Shown piece after piece: positions 8,407-14,004 of a DNA stretch of 14,004 bases (its first letter is position 1; each line of letters opens with the position of its first letter). A program made the position numbers and the translations under genes. A model generated the notes under the pieces. That model searched no databases and was not told the origin of the DNA. It worked only from the letters and a program-made list of their open reading frames with translations. The stretch is taken from assembly GCA_016201425.1 (NCBI GenBank), contig JACQCW010000092.1, positions 1 to 14,004 of the forward strand, read 5' to 3'. This DNA is from Candidatus Vogelbacteria bacterium (lineage in GTDB: Bacteria > Patescibacteria > Paceibacteria > UBA9973 > UBA12445).

Positions 8407-8440
8407 CCAAAAATTCTAAAGTCAATCTACCTTATTGACT
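8407..8440 (-). terminator. Candidate terminator for the leftward tRNA transcript
   Basis: On the minus strand a 7-bp stem (AGTCAAT with ATTGACT, loop of 7) begins 10 nt after the tRNA 3' end and is followed by a T-rich stretch with two short T runs. The same hairpin lies 41 nt after the stop of the large nuclease gene on the plus strand, but no T run follows it in that direction. It may therefore separate two converging units. The stem is AT-rich, so strength is doubtful. Confidence 0.45.
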
Positions 8441-8449
8441 ATAACATAT

Positions 8450-8524
8450 TGGAGCCCCCGCCCGGATTCGGACCGGGATTGGCGGTATAGAAGTCCGCTG
8501 ATTTATCCTTTAATCGACGGGGGC
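8450..8524 (-). tRNA. tRNA-Arg(UCU)-like gene with aberrant positions, CCA encoded
   Basis: The minus strand folds into a 75-nt cloverleaf. It has a 7-bp acceptor (GCCCCCG with CGGGGGC), a 4-bp D stem (GATT/AATC) with GG in the loop, and a T stem of five pairs (CCCGG/CCGGG). The anticodon loop is CTTCTAT, giving UCU (reads AGA), and CCA is encoded at 8452-8450. Oddities: position 31-39 of the anticodon stem is an A-A mismatch, the T loop begins TC instead of TT, position 9 is C, and the discriminator is U, whereas Arg tRNAs normally carry A or G. A20, an Arg identity base, is present. The 5' end is 10 nt after the stop of the membrane-protein gene on the same strand. It may be a phage-type tRNA, a decaying tRNA, or an integration site. 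Amino acid identity is less certain than the fold. Confidence 0.75.
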
Positions 8525-8534
8525 GTGAATGATA

Positions 8535-9053
8535 CTATTCTATGAACTTCTGTTTAGTTAGTTCTATATACCATCCTCTGTTTTCTTGGTCAACGCAATG
8601 CTTCGGTTTCTTCACGTCTACTTCACATGACTCAAAGGTCACAAACCCACCGTTAGCAAAGTGTGCTTTCTCCAAATAAATTGTCCTCTCATTGTCTTTC
8701 CATTGAACATAGAGATCACCGCGAATACGATAATTCTTTGCTTTCTCCTGATCGGGAAATAGGTTTATATAATACGAAACGTAATAACTCCGCCTTACCT
8801 CTAATGCGCTACTAATTTCGTGAACTCCGACATAGTCGCGGATAAGATAGAGGCCAATAGTGCAAAAAATCAGAATGGCGACTATTTTGTATAAACGTGC
8901 TCGTTTTTCTTCTTGTTCTCGAGATTCAGTGCGAAGAAATTCAAGTTCCCTGCGATCCAATTTGTGCTGTTCTTCATCGCTTAGAGGAGATATGTCGACA
9001 AGCTGGTTCTCCGTTGGCTTCTTTTGCGAGGGTGGTTTTAATTCATGTTTCAT
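8535..9053 (-). CDS. Small single-pass membrane protein, unknown function
   Basis: From ATG 9053 the product has 172 residues. A charged, Glu/Lys/Arg-rich stretch with coiled-coil character (about residues 25-54) precedes one hydrophobic segment, LYKIVAILIFCTIGLYLI (about 54-71), then a roughly 100-residue soluble domain with two cysteines near the end. I recognise no family. The reading frame continues upstream to an ATG at 9158, which would add 35 residues rich in Gly, Pro and Tyr. Neither start has a good ribosome site, and I chose the shorter form because the extension does not resemble the rest. It lies downstream of the terminase on the same strand and just before the tRNA. A phage accessory or superinfection protein is possible but unproven. 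Confidence 0.6.
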   Translation of the reverse strand: MKHELKPPSQKKPTENQLVDISPLSDEEQHKLDRRELEFLRTESREQEEKRARLYKIVAILIFCTIGLYLIRDYVGVHEISSALEVRRSYYVSYYINLFPDQEKAKNYRIRGDLYVQWKDNERTIYLEKAHFANGGFVTFESCEVDVKKPKHCVDQENRGWYIELTKQKFIE

Positions 9054-9369
9054 GGCCTTGAGCAGATAATGGTAATAAGCTGGCGGGCCATAAACACAAA
9101 GCCCCGGTCCAGCTGGCAACCTTACGGCCACCCATACCCCTTTCGGGATATGACCCATCGCTGAGTGCTGAACACGGGGTTCAGTATAGCGATGGGGTTT
9201 CGTGCCATGCCGCGATTGCTCACGGTTTAGGCAACTAGCAAATTGTGACTATCGTCTGAATTTATGCTTCATGTGCTCATATATTAGTCGATTTTCTTAG
9301 AATAATCAAGCTTCATGCTCTACATGAATGACATATTGAGCTCTGGGTGTCCAGGATGCCCTTCGCATG
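9054..9369. other. Spacer between terminase and membrane-protein gene, with inverted repeat
   Basis: No gene is seen except a possible N-terminal extension of the membrane protein (to 9158). The main feature is the perfect inverted repeat CTGAACACGGGGTTCAG at 9168-9184 (6-bp arms, 5-nt loop), which extends by a G-U and a T-A pair. No T run follows on either strand, so it looks more like an operator, a processing site or an attachment-type site than a terminator. The region 9235-9360 is AT-richer and featureless. A portal gene, which usually follows terL, is absent. Confidence 0.5.
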
Positions 9370-10653
9370 TTAGTAGTACGGGTCGTCATCTCCCCAGCCC
9401 TCCTCTTCTGGTTCGGCGATAAAGGCTCGCTGAGGAGTCTCAATCATTCGCGGTTCAGCTAACGCAGCATATCTATGGACATCTGCCGCATGCGACGTCC
9501 AGTCGTGAAACGGGACTTCTTTATACATCCCACGCCGGTCATCCCAGACTTGTTTGTACTCTAAGATCGCTTCCAGCCACTTGGCGCATTTCTCTTCATC
9601 GATAATCATCCGGTTGAAGAGAAACTTTCCGGCTTGAATACCATCATCCGGATTATTCGGGGGCAAGACATTGAAGTTCAGCCCCAAGTTCCGAGCAAAG
9701 TCCAGTCGTGTTTTACCGGTGCTCATTTCTCGAGCATTCATATCGTGGGGTGCAAAATGCATGCCATAGATATAGGGTTTCTGTAAGACCATCCGCACGG
9801 CCTGGTCAATCCCATCGCTTTCTCTTCCTTGCCAGTAATCAATCATCCGCACTTGCCCGTGCATGCTTTGGTAAAACCCGACGGCGAGCGCTTGCCCCAC
9901 CCCGATATCCCAGACGGTATAGACCTTCTGCTCGCGGTAGAACTGGAAGATACCGATCCGGCCTTCTTCTCTGGCCCGCCTTAGTTCTTCGGCATAGACT
10001 GCCCCCTTCACCGCTGATTCAAAGGAGCAATAGAGTTCCTGAAGATACTCCTCCTGGGACATGGTTTGCTTGGAGTTGATAATTTCCTCAGCCGAAATGA
10101 CATTCGTGTCTTCAACTGTGAGTAGGCAGGTATACCAATCCTGGTCGTGCTTATGCTCTTCATAAAGATGATAGAAACCATTCTTCCCCTGCGGCGTGCC
10201 AATCCAAATAGCATACCCGACGTTCTCCATCAGGCTTGGTCGGATTACCTCGGAGAAAATATTATCCGGTTGCTGCCCATATTCATCGAAGACAACACCG
10301 GCCAATCCAAGCCCACGCAAGCGGTCCGGGTTTTCTGCACCATAGAGGGTAATCTTGGAGCCATTGGGATAGACGACCGTCAGATCGGATTCGCGGTGCT
10401 CGATCCCTGGGATGAAGAGTGAATATTTCTTGAGGTTATCCCAGGCAACACCTTTGGCCATTTTGTAGGTCGGGGCAATATAGGCATACCGGGTATTTCG
10501 CTTGGTCAAGGCGCTGCGCTGCAAGAAGTTGAGGGCCGCCGTTGTTTTCCCGGCTCGGCGATGAACAACTAGGACCATCCAGCGCTTATCAGTCTCGTGG
10601 AAGGGTTTAGCCCAAGCCCGAGGCATATATGGACTAATTAGTTTCGTGGTCAT
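9370..10653 (-). CDS. terL: Phage terminase large subunit (ATPase/nuclease)
   Basis: This is the DNA-packaging motor and headful nuclease. The N-terminal ATPase has a variant Walker A, VHRRAGKTT (30-38), an adenine-binding-type region YIAPTYKMAKGV (58-69), Walker B VVFDE (120-124, catalytic E124) and the coupling motif IGTPQG (151-156). The C-terminal RNase H-like nuclease shows the three acids in context: D249 (VWDIGVG), D304 (APHD) and D391 (HAADVHRYAA). At 427 residues it is complete and of normal length for the family. It starts 4 nt after the small subunit and ends in TAA. The first seven arginines all use CGN codons, unlike the AT-rich block to its left. No capsid, portal or protease gene follows, so packaging genes survive here without the rest of a phage. 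Confidence 0.92.
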   Translation of the reverse strand: MTTKLISPYMPRAWAKPFHETDKRWMVLVVHRRAGKTTAALNFLQRSALTKRNTRYAYIAPTYKMAKGVAWDNLKKYSLFIPGIEHRESDLTVVYPNGSKITLYGAENPDRLRGLGLAGVVFDEYGQQPDNIFSEVIRPSLMENVGYAIWIGTPQGKNGFYHLYEEHKHDQDWYTCLLTVEDTNVISAEEIINSKQTMSQEEYLQELYCSFESAVKGAVYAEELRRAREEGRIGIFQFYREQKVYTVWDIGVGQALAVGFYQSMHGQVRMIDYWQGRESDGIDQAVRMVLQKPYIYGMHFAPHDMNAREMSTGKTRLDFARNLGLNFNVLPPNNPDDGIQAGKFLFNRMIIDEEKCAKWLEAILEYKQVWDDRRGMYKEVPFHDWTSHAADVHRYAALAEPRMIETPQRAFIAEPEEEGWGDDDPYY

Positions 10654-10657
10654 AGCG

Positions 10658-11026
10658 TTAGTGTTTCTGATCGTAGGTGAATGCGACTTCGACTTGTCCG
10701 TCCACCTGTACCTTCGTTTGGTTGAACTTTGGATGACGCTTGTTGAGCCAATAGTGAATAGACGGCCAATGCTTGTCCTTCATGAGCGATAATAATTGAT
10801 GCTCGGCAAGGTCGTTAAACATCTCTTCACCTTCGGTCATGGCGGCATCAGCGGCTTGTGCGAACATCGGGTTCTCATCACGCCAGCGATAGTAGGTGGC
10901 TCGACTAACCTCGGACTTCTCGCACACGACTTGAATAATCGGATAGCGTCGCAGATGCCCAAGCAGGGATTCTTTCTGTTCGGCTTGGCGCTTGGCAATG
11001 GTTTCTTGTTTTTTCTTATTGTTCAT
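10658..11026 (-). CDS. terS: Phage terminase small subunit
   Basis: The small subunit binds the packaging site and hands DNA to the large subunit. The product has 122 residues. An N-terminal helix-turn-helix (PIIQVVCEKSEVSRATYYRW, about residues 28-47) is followed by ENPMFAQAADAAMTEGEEM and a helical region typical of oligomerising small subunits. ATG 11026-11024 overlaps the TGA stop of the methyltransferase (ATGA), with GAGGA 7-8 nt upstream, so this start is preferred over one 13 codons upstream that would lie deeper in the methyltransferase gene. The overlap implies translational coupling. It ends 4 nt before the terL start. The family is diverse, so the call rests on fold and position together. 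Confidence 0.85.
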   Translation of the reverse strand: MNNKKKQETIAKRQAEQKESLLGHLRRYPIIQVVCEKSEVSRATYYRWRDENPMFAQAADAAMTEGEEMFNDLAEHQLLSLMKDKHWPSIHYWLNKRHPKFNQTKVQVDGQVEVAFTYDQKH

Positions 11027-12204
11027 ACAATTTTCCTCGCTTGTTTGCCGGTTAGTTTTTCCCACCGCCGTTTAATGACTTCAGCGTAGACGGGGGATTT
11101 CTCCATGAGGTAGCAGACCCGCCGCATCTTCTCAGCCGCAATCAAGGTACTGCCCGACCCACCAAAGGGTTCAACAATAAGATCGCCACGTTTCGTCAGC
11201 ACTTTGATATACGGCGTCAGGATTTCGATTGGCTTGGTGCCAAAGACAATGCCTTGCCCAGAACTTTTCTCATCTGATGCTTGGTATTCGATGAAGTCCG
11301 TCGGACAAATCTTACGGCCTTTCTCATATCCTTCCCAGTGTGGCTTACCGGAAGTAGCGTAGAGCGCTGTTTCATACTCGTTTTGTAAGTCGCCTTCTTC
11401 AGGTTTGAGGTTGAATTCCAGATCTTTCGACGCTCCAACCATCGCAATGTCATGCTTGGAGAAGAACTTGTACTTAGCGGCAAATCCTTGGGTGCGGTTT
11501 GGCAGGTGCCAGACCAACATGTTCTTCACTTTCCAATGCTTTTCCATCTCGTCCCAAATGGTGCGAATATTTTTCCAGTTCTCATAGACGATGATGTGGA
11601 AATCAGGCAGGGCTATTTTCGCAATATTGCCCATCCATCGTTCGGTGAAATCCGGTGGTAGTTCATCGGTGCCAAGATAGGTGCGATTCCGTTTGAACCC
11701 AAATCCTTTCCCTTTGCCTTTGTACTTCGTGTGGAGGTAGTCAAGAATGTATGGCGGATCGGTGAAACACATATTGGCCTTCTCGCCATCCATCAGCTTC
11801 AGCACATCGACTTCATTCATCGAGTCCCCGCACATGAGGCGATGATCGCCGAGTTGGTACATATCACCAGGCTTAATCGAAATCTTTGTGATATCCAGCT
11901 TGGCTAATTCTTTCTCTAGGTCGAATTCTTCGGGCATGTCATCCATGGCGAAGATATTATCGAGCTCTTCCGAGGAGAACCCAATATCCGACAGGAACGA
12001 CTCGCTGAAATTGGTTAGGAGATCCCAGTCAAACTCGCCGGTGTTTTTATTCAGGCGAATATTGAGCTCCTTTTCTTTTTCGATGTCGGGGATGTTTAGG
12101 TACACGACCGGCACTTCGGCGATACCGAGTTCCTTGGCCATGGTGAGGCGAAAGTGTCCGCCAATCACCACGCCTCGCCGCCCGGGCGCAGAGTTGGCAA
12201 TCAA
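11023..12204 (-). CDS. ParB-domain/DNA methyltransferase fusion, N-terminus truncated
   Basis: A DNA amino-methyltransferase, probably N6-adenine or N4-cytosine. Motif IV DPPY is at residues 149-152 and motif I FGGSGST at 347-353; this order marks the beta class. Ahead of it sits the end of a ParB/Srx-like domain: GVVIGGHFRLTMAKELG (11-27). Phages often carry such fusions beside the terminase. The open frame extends beyond the TTG at 12204 to a TAA at 12250-12252, giving ...SLKKYGFVDP, which is also ParB-like. However, the first 30 or so residues of that domain are missing and no other frame supplies them. The gene is therefore probably 5'-truncated at a junction near 12250, and may or may not be translated from TTG 12204. 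The catalytic half is intact. It ends in an ATGA overlap with terS. Confidence 0.8.
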   Translation of the reverse strand: MIANSAPGRRGVVIGGHFRLTMAKELGIAEVPVVYLNIPDIEKEKELNIRLNKNTGEFDWDLLTNFSESFLSDIGFSSEELDNIFAMDDMPEEFDLEKELAKLDITKISIKPGDMYQLGDHRLMCGDSMNEVDVLKLMDGEKANMCFTDPPYILDYLHTKYKGKGKGFGFKRNRTYLGTDELPPDFTERWMGNIAKIALPDFHIIVYENWKNIRTIWDEMEKHWKVKNMLVWHLPNRTQGFAAKYKFFSKHDIAMVGASKDLEFNLKPEEGDLQNEYETALYATSGKPHWEGYEKGRKICPTDFIEYQASDEKSSGQGIVFGTKPIEILTPYIKVLTKRGDLIVEPFGGSGSTLIAAEKMRRVCYLMEKSPVYAEVIKRRWEKLTGKQARKIV

Positions 12205-12381
12205 GGGGTCGACAAATCCATATTTCTTCAGGCTAGACTTCTTCTCCGTTTACGAAAAAAGTCCAAAAGACAAATCATAAGAAGAGCGCTTGCTGCGTTC
12301 GACATGTGATTTACCTTTCAGACTCTGGAAGGCGATCCCAACGAGGTGTTATCCTCCAAGCAATTGTGATCAAGTTGGCTG

Positions 12382-12396
12382 ATTGTTAAAGAACCA
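12382..12396 (-). promoter_or_regulatory. boxA-like antitermination site, leftward
   Basis: The minus strand reads TGGTTCTTTAACAAT, with ten identical bases at its 3' part (CTTTAACAAT) to the E. coli rrn boxA TGCTCTTTAACAAT. boxA is bound by NusB/S10 and supports antitermination in rRNA and lambda-type transcripts. It faces the methyltransferase-terminase genes. A chance match or an rRNA-operon relic is possible; no boxB is obvious. Confidence 0.35.
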
Positions 12397-12456
12397 GACT
12401 ATTTTAAGGGTAGCATGAATTAAAAAACGCGCAATGGGCAAGGAGGATATAGGGGG

Positions 12457-12496
12457 AATCGCCAATAGGGACGGGCCTCTGATGCTGCTGGCGATT
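12457..12496. repeat. 8-bp inverted repeat
   Basis: AATCGCCA (12457-12464) is exactly complementary to TGGCGATT (12489-12496), separated by 24 nt. No T run follows on either strand, so it is not a standard terminator. It may be an operator or an RNA leader structure upstream of the glycosyltransferase promoter. Confidence 0.4.
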
Positions 12497-12600
12497 GTTA
12501 ATAAACACGAGAATGAGCGAAAACGAGACACGGGTTTGTCTGTCTCAATTGTCTCATTTGGCCTTCTGGACCCCCGACCCACTTGCCTCAAATCGACCCC

Positions 12601-12629
12601 TGGAAAGATCGTCCAAAAAGCCTTATAAT
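12601..12629 (+). promoter_or_regulatory. Sigma70-like promoter for the glycosyltransferase
   Basis: A perfect -10 hexamer TATAAT lies at 12624-12629, with a weak -35 TGGAAA at 12601-12606, a 17-bp spacer apart. The start site would be near 12636, leaving a leader of about 38 nt before ATG 12674. No Shine-Dalgarno sequence is visible in that leader. Confidence 0.5.
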
Positions 12630-12673
12630 ACTTGCACTGGCTGGGTACTGAACCTAGCTGGCCTGCCAAAAAA

Positions 12674-14004
12674 ATGAAACTTCGACAACGAATTATTACC
12701 GCCGCCGCTCTGCTCATCTTGGCGGTCATGTTCGCGTTTGAAATAACCTCATCGCGGCAAGAATCACAGACCATCGACGAAGCGGTGCATCTCGCGGCTG
12801 GCTACAGTTATTGGAAGACAGGGGATTTCCGAATGAACCCGGAGCACCCGCCGTTGATCAAAATGTTGGCTGCCTTCCCACTGCTGTTCACGAAAGCGAC
12901 ATTGCCGACCCATGATCCAAGCTGGCAAAAAGTCGACGAGTGGAAATTCGGTGAAGTGTTTTTGTATCACAATACGCTTTCTCCTGACACGCTTTTATTG
13001 CTTGGTCGGTTGCCGATCATGCTCCTCAGCCTGGTCTTGGGCTGGGCAATTTTTCGGGCCAGTGGGGCGATGTTTGGCACCGTCGCCGGCTTTCTATCCC
13101 TTGGCCTCTATGCCTTCGATCCAAACGTCATCGCCCATAGTCGCTACGTCACAACCGACCTTGGTTTTACTGCCTTGATGTTTTTTTCACTGCTGGCCCT
13201 GCAGAAACTTTTGGCTCAGCCAAACCGAAAGCACGCCGTGTGGTTCGGCCTAGCCCTTTTTGTTACTTCGCTATCGAAGTTCTCTTTTCCAGTGCTTGTG
13301 GTGGCTCTGCTGGTGCTCCTGGCTGTCCTTAAGGCTCTCCAGCCTCATCACCCGGCCCTCCAATGGTCACGGTGGGGCCAGGGCTTGCTGGTAGCTATTC
13401 CTATCGCTCTCGTGGCCACCTGGGCCGTCTACGGCTTTGAGCTGCGACGGCCGGTCGATGATCCTCGGGTGATGTATTTGTATCAACAGCGGCAAGACCT
13501 GCTAGGTTCAAAACTACTGGCTGAGCAGAGTCCCTGGAAACGGTATGTCGTGACCACGCTTGGGGACCAGACAAAGGGGATTGGGAAAACAGCCGCTCAT
13601 CTCCTCACTCTCCGATATCCGCTGTATTCTTTTTTCCGTGGCTCGATTTCTGTCCTGGGACACTCGGAAATCGGACAATCGAGTTTTGTGCTCGGCCAGT
13701 TTGGAAATCAGGGCTGGTGGTATTATTTTCCGGTCGCCTTCTTTACGAAAACGCCGCCGCTGACGTTGCTGATGTTTCTGGGGTCGGCGGTTGGGTTCGT
13801 CATGCTCCTGATCAAAACACGTCATGAACGCAAGAGTTGGCTTGATGGTTTTCGTTCTCTCGATCGACGGTGGTATCTGCTTGGTATCCCGGCGGTGGTG
13901 TATTTCGGTTTTTCTCTGTTCAGCCATCTTGACCTGGGCTGGCGCTACCTGATGCCGATCTACCCGCCATTGTTCGTCATGTCCGGATCTGTGGTCATGG
14001 TGCC
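12674..14004 (+). CDS. PMT/ArnT-like membrane glycosyltransferase (GT-C fold), 3'-truncated
   Basis: This frame is open from ATG 12674 to the end of the window (443 codons) and continues beyond it. It is a polytopic membrane protein: an N-terminal membrane helix (about residues 7-24) leads to the catalytic acidic pair D35-E36 and the loop motif GDFRMNPEHPPLIK (50-63). A second conserved loop, DPNVIAHSRYVTTDLG, lies at 149-164, and many further hydrophobic segments follow. The motifs identify the GT39/ArnT-type family of lipid-carrier-dependent glycosyltransferases, which move a sugar from a polyprenyl phosphate donor onto protein or lipid outside the cytoplasmic membrane. The substrate cannot be told. 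High GC content and distance from the mobile genes suggest that it belongs to the host chromosome. Confidence 0.85.
   Translation, partial: MKLRQRIITAAALLILAVMFAFEITSSRQESQTIDEAVHLAAGYSYWKTGDFRMNPEHPPLIKMLAAFPLLFTKATLPTHDPSWQKVDEWKFGEVFLYHNTLSPDTLLLLGRLPIMLLSLVLGWAIFRASGAMFGTVAGFLSLGLYAFDPNVIAHSRYVTTDLGFTALMFFSLLALQKLLAQPNRKHAVWFGLALFVTSLSKFSFPVLVVALLVLLAVLKALQPHHPALQWSRWGQGLLVAIPIALVATWAVYGFELRRPVDDPRVMYLYQQRQDLLGSKLLAEQSPWKRYVVTTLGDQTKGIGKTAAHLLTLRYPLYSFFRGSISVLGHSEIGQSSFVLGQFGNQGWWYYFPVAFFTKTPPLTLLMFLGSAVGFVMLLIKTRHERKSWLDGFRSLDRRWYLLGIPAVVYFGFSLFSHLDLGWRYLMPIYPPLFVMSGSVVMV

Larger units (their letters stand above)
12205..12673. other. Noncoding region between methyltransferase remnant and glycosyltransferase
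   Basis: Apart from the last 15 or so codons of upstream methyltransferase frame (to 12249), I see no gene. The stretch contains a boxA-like site directed leftward (12382-12396), an 8-bp inverted repeat (AATCGCCA at 12457-12464, TGGCGATT at 12489-12496) with a 24-nt loop, and a rightward promoter near 12601-12629. It is the divergent control region of the phage fragment and the glycosyltransferase, and likely holds the point where the methyltransferase was cut. Confidence 0.55.

Noticed and set aside
8450..8524. AGA recoded to glycine by the odd tRNA
   Set aside because: The UCU anticodon with glycine-like acceptor features is suggestive, but AGA codons here fall at ordinary basic positions, so nothing supports recoding.
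9708..10079. A 123-codon plus-strand frame inside terL
   Set aside because: It is an Arg/Ser/Pro-rich antisense shadow of a clear terminase gene.
12250..12360. Missing ParB N-terminus encoded in another frame beyond the stop at 12250
   Set aside because: All minus-strand frames were read. None gives the usual ParB start (NPRNPR-like motif), and no convincing slippery site joins them.
12434..12628. A 64-codon plus-strand frame ahead of the glycosyltransferase
   Set aside because: No ribosome site precedes it, its sequence looks random, and it overlaps the inverted repeat and the promoter.
12370..12774. A 134-codon minus-strand frame
   Set aside because: It runs antisense to the glycosyltransferase start, has no protein-like motifs and lacks a ribosome site.
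1..14004. CRISPR array
   Set aside because: No regularly spaced repeats of 20-40 bases were seen on either strand.

Overview
The window is bacterial DNA in the standard code: UAA, UAG and UGA all end reading frames, and there are no introns. It is a mosaic of accessory modules. The host cannot be named from sequence alone. Several genes lack a Shine-Dalgarno sequence (istA, istB, the zinc-ribbon gene, the membrane glycosyltransferase) while the terminase small subunit has a good one. TTG is a possible start for a few genes. The gene mix is common in environmental or metagenomic genomes, and a Patescibacteria-like host is only a guess. Composition shifts along the window: the 3.9-8.4 kb block is clearly AT-richer than the terminase block (9.4-12.2 kb) and the glycosyltransferase gene (12.7 kb onward).

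Layout. (1) 1-3636, plus strand: a tightly packed four-gene run made of an unrecognised partial gene, an IS21-type DDE transposase (istA), its AAA+ partner (istB) and a 357-residue protein with two zinc-ribbon-like CxxC pairs. (2) 3637-3936: an intergenic stretch with an exact 14-bp direct repeat and a weak terminator-like hairpin, a candidate right end of the transposon. (3) 3937-8378, plus strand: a two-gene operon of a Schlafen/AlbA_2-domain protein and a 1205-residue protein with a Cap4-like PD-(D/E)xK nuclease at its N-terminus and a long helical remainder without a P-loop. This looks like an uncharacterised defence system. (4) 8450-12249, minus strand, read leftward: a 5'-truncated ParB-domain/DNA methyltransferase, terminase small subunit, terminase large subunit, a small single-pass membrane protein and an aberrant tRNA-Arg(UCU). 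This looks like a phage packaging fragment without portal or capsid genes. (5) 12205-12673: noncoding, with a boxA-like site pointing left and a promoter pointing right. (6) 12674 to the end, plus strand: a PMT/ArnT-like membrane glycosyltransferase that runs off the window.

Reading it together: the transposase module and the phage fragment flank an AT-rich nuclease/Schlafen pair, as expected of a defence island. Whether the pair is transposon cargo, prophage cargo or an independent insertion cannot be settled here, because the left end of the transposon and any integrase lie outside the window. The main candidates for new biology are the Schlafen-nuclease pair, the four-gene IS21-like operon with its zinc-ribbon protein, and the odd tRNA beside the phage fragment.
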